A DNA stretch of 64,000 nt from the NCBI GenBank assembly GCA_022885665.1, contig JAGQDJ010000079.1, positions 1 through 64,000 of the forward strand, in the 5' to 3' direction. Below are positions 10,246 to 20,496 of the stretch, in pieces. Within the stretch, counting starts at the first letter, position 1. Each line of letters begins with the position of its first letter. This DNA is from Triops longicaudatus. Taxonomy: Eukaryota > Arthropoda > Branchiopoda > Notostraca > Triopsidae. Position numbers and translations under genes: made by a program. Below the pieces are notes generated by a model. It worked only from the letters and a program-made list of their open reading frames with translations, did not search any database and had not been told where the DNA came from.

Positions 10246-11992
10246 TTAATTGCTACTGTCTAGCTGTAAGAACAATAAGTTTGACTCTTCGCTGTGCGAA
10301 AGTTCGTCGAGATGAGTGTGGAAATCTTGCTTCAGATTATCCTGAGTGGGCATAAAAGCCAAATTCGCCAAGCGAATTTCGTCGCCGATATCGTCATTTA
10401 GAAGACACGTTTCCTCGTAGGGTTTTCTTTGCTCCGATGTCCCCAGGCTGTCACTGGAAGTCGCGCCAATTTCTTGGTATGTGTCAGGGAGCTGATTTTT
10501 CATGTCTGGTTCTTTGCCACAAATCTGGTACCCTTCTGAGTAAATTGTTGCAGGATTCTGCAGTTCGTGATGAATAGAGTGGTAATTGAAGGAAGTCGAA
10601 GGTTGTGGTGAATTTGGGCTTGTGTATATCAAAGGCGAGATATTCGACGGCCATTCCAAATTGAAATAAACTCCTGGCGTACTCAGTGTGTTGGAAGTGC
10701 TGGCGCAAGCTAAATGGTCTTAAAAGAAGAACAATAGGTACGAATCTCTCGATTTATTCGAAAAATGTTACCTGAGGTAAAAGGCTGGTGTGTTATAGAA
10801 AGAGCGTTGTTAATGACACCTGTGAATATTTTTTTCAATATAACAAGCCTCATTAATTACATTATTTAATTGCTGATTAGCCCAACACTTACGTCCATCA
10901 GAATCGTTTGCCATGGAGTATTCGATCTCGCCTTCTGTTTTCGGAGGCACGAAAGAATGCGTTGAAAGCAAATCTGGTAAGGATTGACTCGGTAAACCAT
11001 CACCCATTGCACGTTCTAATTGTTGCTCGGGCTTATAGAGCATTTTCTCCTGTTTTCTCCATTTCGCGCGCCGGTTTTGAAACCATACCTTTTCGTACAC
11101 CTCGCTGTAATAGTAGCTAAATTGTTAATTAATGTTTACTTGTACTCTGGCCTCAGTTAGTTCTATCGTCATGGCAAGTTCTTCCCGGAAAAAGACGTCA
11201 GGATAGTGAGTTTTCGCAAAAGCCCGTTCAAGCTCAGCTAGTTGATAATTCGTAAATGTTGTCCTGTATCGGCGTTGCTTGCGCTTCATAGGGCCGGAGG
11301 AGCTAGACGGTGCAGGAGAAAGAGCTTGAGATGGCTCTGGTGACAAAGAAGCGCTACTTTCATTTTGCCTCGGTATGTCGCCTAGTGAAAAGTAAGGTTA
11401 CAGAGTAAGTAGTGTAGTACATTTTCGTAAGTGTCGGAAAGAAAATGACACATTGAATATGAAAAGAAAAATAGAAATCGAAAAGCTTCTGATAAACGTT
11501 CAATTCGATCTGCTCGTAGTGCACTGTAGCATTTTTCGGTTTTCTGGAAATTGAGTTATTGCATATCAACGGTGCGCGTTATAGCAAGCTGTAACTGGTC
11601 TGTTTCAAAGCTTGGTACTAAATTCGATTTGCGCTTTTCCTTAATTAGCTTACCACGTCGAGTCAGTAATAACATTTACCAGCCCCTTTTTCACCTAACC
11701 TAATTAAATTGGACGTTACGGACAAAATATTGCAAGTGTGTCGCCGAATCGCAGTGAGTCGAAAGACCCAGTTGGTATAGCTGTGCCCGTTGAGTTTACA
11801 TTTTCTGTAACACTACATGGAACAAAACTTTATGGACAACACTTAACGGAACTCACCATTGTAAGAACCAGGAGAAGGCGAGTCGTACTGGCTTAAGTTT
11901 AAATTGTTTGTTAAGTTCCTGTTCTCCACATTCCCGCCCAGTAAATCGCTTATCGTGAACCGGTTCGACGAATTGTATAAAGCGTCGTCCAT
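10246..11992 (-). CDS. PRD-class (aristaless/Arx-like) homeobox transcription factor, 348 aa
   Basis: Exons in gene order are 11992-11857, 11381-11140, 11088-10893 and 10718-10246, giving 348 aa. The homeodomain is about residues 81-140. It reads QRRYRTTFTNYQLAELERAF at its start and VWFQNRRAKWRKQEK in helix 3, with Gln50 and Asn51. It is closest by eye to the aristaless/Arx group. An intron splits codons 46/47, a classic PRD-class site. An N-terminal RFTISDLLG fits the eh1/octapeptide consensus for Groucho co-repressor binding. I see no OAR motif and no paired domain. The C-terminal 155 residues are Ser/Asn/Glu rich. The acceptor before VWFQ is unusual (see findings). The class is certain; the exact orthologue (al, Arx, hbn, PHDP or other) is not. 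Confidence 0.88.
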
Positions 11993-12700
11993 TACGTTCA
12001 CCGGTCCAATTTCACCTGAACCGTCCAGATTGTTACTTGATTACTGCTCAGTACACCGATGCATATGTTTAGCGAGTGAAAAAGGCGCGCATGTCTTTTG
12101 TTATTTTTTTCTCTTTGTGCTGCTTTGCGAGTTTTTTCCCCTTAGCACCTTCGACTTTTAACCGGCGTTATGGGCTTCATTGAAAACGAAACCCTTCAAG
12201 TTAACTGATACATAGAGAAATTCCGTAGGTTCTTGTTGATTCCACAGTGTGCTTTTTATATTAGAAAAATCTGTGGCAACCGACCTTATTGGCAGACCAA
12301 TTGTCGCTAGAGCGGTTTCGTTTAGATTTGGGAAAAACAAGGTTACGCTTTAACGGAAAATCGTACTGTAAAACAAGTTGGTTGCAGTAAGAGTGGAATT
12401 GGATCAAAAGGCACTTTTTTCGGATAATATGCGCGGCTGTTTCCCACCAGCGTAACGGCAGTGAGTGTTGGCAAGTTTTCTCGCTTCGGAGGGCATTCTG
12501 GGGAGGGAAAACTTACAAATGTACATAAGCTGAAGTACTGACCGAGGCGCTTATTAGTGTTCAAAAATCAATAGTACTATGTATTCTGGAGTTAATATAT
12601 TGCGGCTCCCTCAAAAGAATATAAGAAGCAGAAATGTTTCGCAATAACTGTATTCTCCATTGTTTTGTTAACTTCACTGTGTAGTTCTTAAGCGGAACTC
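11993..12700. other. Intergenic region upstream of the homeobox gene
   Basis: Carries the homeobox gene's upstream region and the 3' flank of the first FG-GAP gene. No gene or clear repeat is seen. Confidence 0.5.
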
Positions 12701-14538
12701 TTACGGAGCTGGGGCGTACGTGAAAACCCAAATAGTGTTAGCTGAGTAACCAGCAGCAATAATTTCAGTGTAGCCATCACCATCCAAATCCACGGCTGCA
12801 AGTTTGCCTAAAAATTAGGAATAAATACAAACATAAATGAAATATTTTTAAAACCGTATTGCTTACCTGTGGTGGTGCCTTTAGTATCGAGCAAAACAAC
12901 CTTAGTATAGCTCCAGTTGTCGACGTCATCGGTCACGGGCCGAAGAATGTAGCACTTACCATCGTCGTCTCCTGATAGGATCAACCACGGCTTATGTTGA
13001 CTAAAATGGAATAAACAACTTACTAAATGACAATTTTCCAGAAAAAAAAATTAATTACCGTCCATCTGGTAAGACTTCGTTGGCGTAAGCGTCACTAGGA
13101 TAGTAAGTCTTAGGGGTTCCAGGGCTCATAGCATTTCCAACGATCATAAAGTGAGGATTGAAGCCATCAGCAATGGTATGGCGTGTCCAGTTGCCGCTAA
13201 GAATTTAGAACTCAAGCGTAAATGTTATGGACAACATAATCTTTTCTGGTTGTTACTTAAAGAGATCTTCTGGGATTTCGTAAACGAAAACGCTGCCTAA
13301 CTTGCCATCGAAAGCAGTAATCAGGACATCCAGCTTACCGTCGCTGTTGAGGTCTTCAACCAAAAGGTCAAATGGCTGACCAACCTCAGGGTCAAAGATG
13401 ACAGCTTGGATCTAGTGCATAGATGATAAAGTTGTTGATTTTTTTTTCATTTTGGAAAAGAGTATGAAAGTTACGTTGTTCGCATCATTCCATCCGTTGG
13501 GCGCTCCAGGCTGGATGCAGTACAAAGTTGCCAGTTGGTTAAAGAATTCTGCAGCGACAATGCAATCCAGGGTTACTCCATTGGAAGTTAACTCAACATT
13601 GCGGAAATGGACATCGGGTCCTCCAAGGATGATATCGTGCTGGGCCCAGCCTTTTGTTGCACTTCCAGGGTTTTCCAACCATGCGAAAGACTTGATATCT
13701 CCAGCTATGGACCGAAGTTTAATCCAACTGTATTAAAGCAGTGCAGAAAAACAACTGGATTACCGTTATGGAAACGAGCCGTCAAAGCGTCGAGATCACC
13801 GTCGTTATCCATATCCTTCCAAACAACACGGTGATAAGAATAATCTTGGGCCTATGATAGATCTTGAATTTAGTACACGTGATTTCGCTGATTGGCTATA
13901 AAGAAACTTACATCTGCTGACGCGATGTTTACCGCACTGCTCTGGGGGTCAGCGTGTTTCATGTCATAGAGTTGAAGTTTTCCTGCGGTTTTGGTGGGAA
14001 CCAAGAAACCAGAAGTCCATACAACGCCTTCGTATCCTGGTACGACGGTGCCTAAAATTTATTTTTATTAGTATTTGATCCCTACAAGTTGCTTGTAAAA
14101 GCTACAGGTTCCTCTACTTCTTACTTGGCAAGATATCGGGATTATTGGGCCAATACGCGCTGTCATCCAGCCTTGCCAATTGCCAATTGGGTACATCATC
14201 CAAGAAACGTCCGGGAGCTCGCAGATAGTAAACAGGGTCATGCTATGAATGAATCATTTTAGGGATATTTTTGATGGTTTAGTAATTTCTAAGTACATTT
14301 AACATTTCTTTATTGTCTTGAAAGGATGAATAATTACTGTAAGCAATGCGCTGCCATCAAATGTTGAGACGTAAAGATTGTAGCGGTCCACTAACGGTTC
14401 AGCAACATTCTCAAACTTATGAACTTCGATAAACGCGGGCAAGGGATGCGAGAAAGATCCCAATTGTCTTGGTAGTGTTACGACATCTCCTACAACACCG
14501 TGAAGGGCGAGTGCAATAAGAAGTCCGAAGCGTAGCAT
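12701..14538 (-). CDS. Secreted FG-GAP/VCBS beta-propeller protein, copy A, 436 aa
   Basis: Exons in gene order are 14538-14338, 14242-14125, 14051-13912, 13851-13764, 13704-13475, 13411-13257, 13196-13059, 13000-12867 and 12807-12701. A signal peptide (MLRFGLLIALALHGVVG) starts the protein. The body carries repeated Asp-rich calcium loops typical of FG-GAP blades: DMDNDGDLDAL, DLNSDGKLDVL, SGDDDGKCY and DLDGDGYTEI. WLENPG and RHTIADG are also typical of FG-GAP propellers. A secreted, calcium-bound propeller is inferred; the ligand or enzymatic role is unknown. The start at 14538 is chosen because a TATA box lies 54-63 bases upstream, although the frame stays open further. It is paired with copy B at 17567-19393: nine exons each, same lengths, same phases. 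Confidence 0.9.
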
Positions 14539-14591
14539 GTTGACAAAACGTGCTAAGAGACACGACTGAAATCTTGTGTAATATTCAATGG

Positions 14592-14638
14592 CTTTTATAT
14601 GCATACGATTGGATAACCATGAGAATCCAGCCACCTGG
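14592..14638 (-). promoter_or_regulatory. Core promoter of FG-GAP copy A
   Basis: On the minus strand this reads CCAGGTG (E-box-like), then TTATCCAATCG (GATA plus CCAAT), then CATATAAAAG (TATA box). The same three elements with identical spacing precede copy B. Confidence 0.75.
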
Positions 14639-14645
14639 ATGAAAA

Positions 14646-16006
14646 TGTATGCGGCACGTATTTCCAGATTTTACTTCTTACCAAACCTTCAGAATGGGAG
14701 GGAAAACTTGATATTGATATGAACTACTGATAGTAAACCGTAAATAGAGGGATTCTCTTTAAAGTGAATTTAAAACGTAACTGTTGGTCGCATAAACAAG
14801 GATTTTTCTCATCTGCGGTCGAACCAGTGGTGAAAGGTCGTTAATGCTCCTAGGTCAGGTTACAGTGAAACGTTTCTCGGTGAACTTGTCTGGTACATCG
14901 CTTCCTGCCTCCAAGTACACGAGCACTGAAGAACTGTAGTTTTGCTTACCTTTTATCAAGGATCATTGACTTGATGGATGGATATGAAATATTTAACAAC
15001 AGGAATAGAGACATTCAAGTGATAATATCTGAGTGGGCAATGGACACCAAAAACACCTATTGAGATTTTGATGGGTTTTTATTGTACACATTATTCTAAG
15101 AACACAGAATTTTGTTATTTTTTTTTCTGACGAGCCGCTCCTGAGTTACTGCCGCGCGAATTTTCTCGCCGCGCGAAAGAGATATCACGGGGGGATAAAA
15201 CGCCAAATCAAGATATTACGTGGCCTCGCTTAACCAATACAAACCGCGATTTTCGTGTCCGCGCACCCCCCATTATGTTACAGCACCACGTGATCGCGAC
15301 AAATATCTTTTTGTTTCCTGAATATCTTCGTTATTATTTCGCGCATGATAAGAAGAAGCATATATTTGGAAACTGGATTTTTGATCTTTTTTATACGACA
15401 AAGTTGTTGTTTTTTATGTCTCTTGCCCTTTAAGTGGTACAGGCGTTTCTATGAAAAGTTATTCAACATTTCGACAAAAATATTTCCCCATAAGGCTTCC
15501 ATTTTGATATAATGGTCTTTAGTTAATATAACGGCTGTTACTTGAAAATTACGTTCTATTGAATGAAAAGTTGATGGTCCCGCTTTAAGCCAAATTAATT
15601 CAGTAAAATTCTATTCATTTTATGCAATAACTGATTACTAAATATTCCGCTTTTATAACATCCCGTTATATATATTACTATGCTGAACAAATTTGGATAA
15701 GTGAGCCTGGATCACTGGCCATGACTTTTGACATCAGAAAGCCGCAATATTCCACTAAATGTTTAAAGATTCTTGCCCCCCAAAGAAAGCTAAAACTCTT
15801 CTCTTGCACTTTTCACCATTGATAAAATAATTATAAGAATTTGACCAGTTTCTGTTTAGCCGTAAGTGAAAAGAGTGAAGAAAACGTGTCCAAAAAATAA
15901 CACAAGTTTGTTTTTAGCTCAGCGAATGGAAATTTTAAATCTCTCAGAAGAAACAACACCTACACTCAGGACTTTGTTAAAAAAGACCAAGCATTGTTAA
16001 GACTTG
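14646..16006. other. Spacer between the FG-GAP copies, left part
   Basis: AT-rich sequence after the copy A promoter. Contains a GC-rich patch near 15150-15290 (repeated CGCGCGAA and GCGCGAAAG). No gene recognised. Confidence 0.45.
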
Positions 16007-16014
16007 ACTAGTGT

Positions 16015-16191
16015 CAGTGGCGTCGTGCCATAAGGGGCCCGGGGTGCCCGGGCACCCCCAAAATTTTTGCCATCCTGAGAAAAAAGGTATCACCCTTTTT
16101 CAAAATTTGTAAACCTGAAAAAAAGTGCCATCTTTTTACAAGAAATGCAAAATTGGGCACCCCCAAATTTTTAAAGTGCGCGACGCCACTG
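16015..16191. mobile_element. Non-autonomous hAT-type element (MITE), 177 bp
   Basis: Terminal inverted repeats CAGTGGCGTCGTGC and, from the other end, CAGTGGCGTCGCGC (one mismatch in 14). CAGTGGCG is a typical hAT terminus. The element is flanked by a perfect 8-bp target duplication ACTAGTGT at 16007-16014 and 16192-16199, the length hAT transposases make. Inside lies an 18-bp perfect palindrome (16041-16058, GGGGTGCCC and its complement) and a C-run/T-run pattern common in such MITEs. It has no coding capacity, so it needs a transposase from elsewhere. Confidence 0.92.
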
Positions 16192-16702
16192 ACTAGTGTA
16201 GTTAATAATATAGATAATTATGTATAATATTTACTCTTGTCTCGTTCAGTTCGTTTTTTTTTATCAAGCTATTTAGGCAAGTTAGTTTGTTTGAATACTC
16301 CGCACATTTGAATGCTGACCGGCTGTTCTCGAGCCTCTTCAAATAAGTGTGTTCCACTGTCACTAGTGCACCCTGTCCATATTTTCTTGTGGTCACATAT
16401 TGAGCAATCTTTGCGAAATCACCTGAATCGTTTTATATGTAGTCGGCCTAACTTTCTGTCCAGATTCGGTGTATCGTAGCCTTAGCACGGAGTTTCTTCA
16501 AGCCTAATCAAATGAATTATATTTCGGCCCTTAATCACGCTTGATTAATCTCTGACAGATTATTAAAATGGAGACATTAAAAAAAGGAACCAATATCAAC
16601 CTTTCTTAAGGGTCAAAATCTACGGGCCGTAATAACTGTGTTAACCGTGTAGGCTTAATCGATTGGTTATCTGAGGTCGTTTGATTCATTGAGGTCATTA
16701 AG

Positions 16703-16841
16703 GTACCCAGAAATTTGATTCGGGGGTGTTATTGGAGTTTCGAGGGGTGTTTTTCATCTGGAAATTTTTTGGTAGTCGCCGTACTCACCATGAAAAAATT
16801 AACATTTGGGGGGTGTTAGCACCTCTATCCCCCCTGGGTAC
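16703..16841. repeat. Inverted-repeat-bounded segment, possible old MITE
   Basis: Begins GTACCCAG and ends CTGGGTAC, with G-rich GGGGGTGTT tracts inside both ends that run in the same direction. No clear target duplication is seen. It may be a decayed mobile element. Confidence 0.4.
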
Positions 16842-17566
16842 GGGGGTGTCTGAGGTAGTGTCAGGAATTGCAGAACAGAAATAAGAGAAGACGGGTCTGC
16901 TGTCGAGAGACGGAGTTGTATTGACTTCAGAAGATGTTGTGTCTACACTTAGCAGAGTAGTTGACTGGATCTAAGTGATTAACACTCTGGTTAGTGAACC
17001 AGAGTGCGCAGCTATATATACGAGAGGCGAGGTTGCAAAAGAGGATTGCGCAATACCAGACTACCGACCTTGCAATTGCGCAAGACCAAGTTGACCTGAT
17101 CCCACAAAGGCCGCAAAACGTTTGGAAAAGCCGAGATTGCGAGTTGCAACACTATGGGTCAAGATCATGAGAGGTAGCAAGACTTTTGGATTCATTGTAT
17201 TTTTCGCAATGAGCCAAGTTAGCATTTTTAGATATATGAAAGCTCCGCTAGCTTTTCTTGCCACTCTTGCCTGCCTCCGCAGTTTTATATCGTATGTTAC
17301 TACTATCGGGGAAATCAGTACGTTACTAGAGCACTTTTTATCCTAGATTGTTCTTCTGTCATTGATATACAAAGCACATTATTCGTTTCCATAAAAGCAA
17401 TAGGCTACGAAAAAAGAGGCGATCATAAAAAATCAACGCTTCTATTTTCGCGGGGTTCATATATTGCGATAAGATCCGACAAAAAGGGACGAAGAAAATC
17501 GTTTTGCTATATGTGTATTCTGTATTGCTTCTATCTATCGTACTTCAAGTTAGTTTTATGAGACTT
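16842..17566. other. Spacer between the FG-GAP copies, right part
   Basis: Contains a perfect 10-bp hairpin at 16983-17006 (CACTCTGGTT, loop AGTG) directly before a TATATATA. Open frames near 17061-17346 on both strands have no recognisable domain and are not called. Confidence 0.45.
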
Positions 17567-19393
17567 TTACGCAGCTGGGGCGTACGTGAAAACCCAGATG
17601 GTGTTAGCCGAGTAACCAGCAGCAATAATTTCGGTGTAACCATCACCGTCCAAATCGACGGCAGCAAGTTTGCCTATAAGTTCATCAATACATTATGAAT
17701 ACCAACGTGAAAACGACGAATTGAAAGATATATTGCTTACCTGTGGTATCGCCTTGGGTATCGAGCAAGACAACTTTAGTGTAACTGAAATCATCCACAG
17801 CGTCTGACACGGGCCTGAGAATGTAGCATTTGCCATCGTCATCTCCCGAAAGGATCAACCACGGTTTGTGTTTACTAAAAGTGAAAATTTGATTTACACG
17901 ATTTTGTAAGACTTAACTTATTATACCGCCCGTCAGGTAAGACTTCGTTGGCGTAAGCGTCACTAGGATAGTAAGTTTTGGGAGAGCCAGGGCTCATGGC
18001 GTTTCCAACGATCATGAAATGAGGGTTGAAACCATCGGCAATGGTATGGCGAATCCAGATTCCACTAGGAATACAAAATAATAAAAGTCAAGATAAAGTA
18101 TCCAATGCTACTAAAGCCTTTTACTTGAAGAGGTCATCGGGGATTTCGTAGACAAACACACTGCCTAATTTGCCGTCGAAAGCAGTAATGAGAACATCTA
18201 GTTTACCGTCACTGTTCAGATCTTCAACTAAAAGGTCAAAAGGCTGACCAACTTGTGGATCAAAAACAACACTTCGGATCTAGTAAAAATACGATAATGT
18301 TTGAAAATAACCCAAATTAAACGCATTACGTTGTTTGGTTCATTCCAGCCATCAGGTGCACCAGGTTGGATGCAGTATAAGGTTGCTTTCTGGTTAAAGA
18401 ATTCTGCAGCAACAACGCAATCTAAGGTCTCTCCGTTTGAGGTTAAATCAACATTGCGAAAGTGGACATCGGGGCCACCGAGGATGAGTTCGTGCTGGGT
18501 CCAGCCCTTGGTTGCAGTTCCAGGGTTTTCCAGCCATGCGAAAGATTTAACATCTCCGGCTATGGAACAAAGGTTAATCCTCCTGTATTAAAAACAAATA
18601 ATACTGCTTTACCGCTATGGAAACGAGCCGTCAAAGCGTCGAGATCACCGTCGTTATCCATATCCTTCCAAACTACGCGGTGATAAGAATAATCTTGAGT
18701 CTAAGACGAATTTAAGTTAGTATATACACTTTTGTTACGAAAAATAAATACTCACATCTGCTGATGCGATATTTACAGCAGTCGACTGGGGATCTGAGCT
18801 CTTCATGTTGTAGAGTTGAAGTTTGCCTGAGGTTTTTGTTGGAACCAAGAAGCCAGAAGTCCACACAACACCTTCATACCCTGGGACGACAGCACCTGCA
18901 TTTTTTTATTGTTAATTGCGCAAAAGCATAATCAACATTGACTTTGTAAAATCCATCATTATTACTACTCCTTACTGGGCAAAAGATCGGGATTATTGGG
19001 CCAGTACGCGTTATCATCTAACCTCGCCAATTGCCAGTAAGGAACGTCGTCCAAGAAACGTCCAGGAGCTCGCAAGTAGAACACGGGGTCATGCTAGGAA
19101 TGGATTATTTGAACAAGCTGTTAAGAGGTTCTGTACGCTCAAATTAGGACTCTTTATCGAGAGATTTAAGGGTTTAAAGTGAATTTTATTACGGTTAGGA
19201 GTGCGCTAGGGTCGAATGTTGAGACGTAGAGAGTATAGCGGTCCACTAGAGGTTCAGCTTCATCTTCGAACTTGTGAACTTCAATAAATGCAGGTAGGGG
19301 GTGGGAGAAAGATCCCAGCTGTCTGGGGAGTGTTGTTACATCCCCTAAGACACTGTAAAGGCCGACCGCAAACAGGAGTGCGAAGCGGAACAT
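17567..19393 (-). CDS. Secreted FG-GAP/VCBS beta-propeller protein, copy B, 436 aa
   Basis: Exons in gene order are 19393-19193, 19093-18976, 18895-18756, 18700-18613, 18559-18330, 18279-18125, 18064-17927, 17874-17741 and 17673-17567. Exon lengths 201, 118, 140, 88, 230, 155, 138, 134 and 107 match copy A exactly. The signal peptide is MFRFALLFAVGLYSVLG. The same Asp-rich loops (DMDNDGDLDAL, DLNSDGKLDVL, SGDDDGKCY) are kept. Introns have diverged fully while coding sequence stays similar, so the duplication is not recent and purifying selection is likely on both. Differences cluster at the N-terminus and in surface-like positions such as SDAVDDFS versus TDDVDNWS. Function unknown. Confidence 0.9.
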
Positions 19394-19445
19394 TTTAGCG
19401 AAACGCGTCAAGGTTCGCGACTGTCGTCGTGTGACTTCCCATGGC

Positions 19446-19492
19446 CTTTTATATGAGCTCGATTGGATAAGCATGTGAACGAAATCACCTGG
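19446..19492 (-). promoter_or_regulatory. Core promoter of FG-GAP copy B
   Basis: Minus strand reads CCAGGTG, TTATCCAATCG and CATATAAAAG in the same order and with the same spacing as copy A. The start codon lies 53 bases downstream of the TATA-containing element. Confidence 0.75.
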
Positions 19493-19493
19493 A

Positions 19494-20496
19494 CGGATAT
19501 AGTTCTGACACGTATTTCTAGATTTTGTTAATTGCTATTTTGAATGCGGGAAGACTTCACTAGTTACTTAATAGTAGATTTACTATTGCAGTGAGGATTA
19601 AGTAAGGGACATTCAAACTAAACAATACTGACAAGTGCCCAAGCCCTTATTTTTTTACACTAAAACAGTTGAGCTTTGATTACTGGGTCATGTATTATTC
19701 AGACTCTCAGTTAAGCGAATCAACCCATCAGTAGCCTATATATGTGCGGCGTGTTTCTCGGAATAGTATAAGTCTATGTGCATACCAGTGAATTCTTTTT
19801 TGTCTAATGATTTTAGTTGCAAATTAATGCGCATAATATGTAAATGGGGTATACAGAAGACTCGGAGCTATTCGTAATTTATTATATGCACAATATATTA
19901 CACTTTGGATAACACATTTCGCACTGTGTATCAAATGTCTTCAATATTTATTTTCCACTTACGTCGAAATAAAACGACATTGTCTCCATTTTAGTTCACA
20001 AAGAAAACTTGAGTTTTCACAGGTATTAAGTTTTTTTTTATTCAGTTATATTTATTACATAAAATAACATCTAGACAAGATAAGGGACTCTAGCCCAAAT
20101 ATTTTTTCCCAGTAGATTCATTATGTAAGGTTTCCGTTTAGGAACTTAGTTAGTTCCCCGCAAAGTACACCATCTGCTAGTCTTCAAGTTTTCTCATAAA
20201 AGCAAGCAGCAATTCGTAATCATATCGGATCTTTTGATAAACCTACAAAGGAGTGTGAGAAATATTGAGAAACCGAATATTTTCACCGTATCTAGCCAGT
20301 CCTAGCCGGTATAAGGAACTCGAAAGAAAGCAGTTTTGCACCCAGTGCTGCCATCTGAAGAATTCTCACTTCCCTGATTATTTACTTCTAAGGTATGAAG
20401 GCGCAGTAGATCAGGTACCCTATCAGGTGACGAAAGTATAAAAACAGGAAATAATCCTTTATGCAATTTATAAACTAGACTCTAAACTAGGCTGGT
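19494..20496. other. Intergenic region between divergent FG-GAP copy B and PDP
   Basis: AT-rich with T-runs near 20030-20040. A TATATATG at about 19737 is not near a gene start. No gene seen. Confidence 0.45.

Noticed and set aside
16015..16191. SINE origin for the GC-rich repeat
   Set aside because: No Pol III A/B boxes or A-tail; terminal inverted repeats and the 8-bp duplication mark a hAT DNA element.
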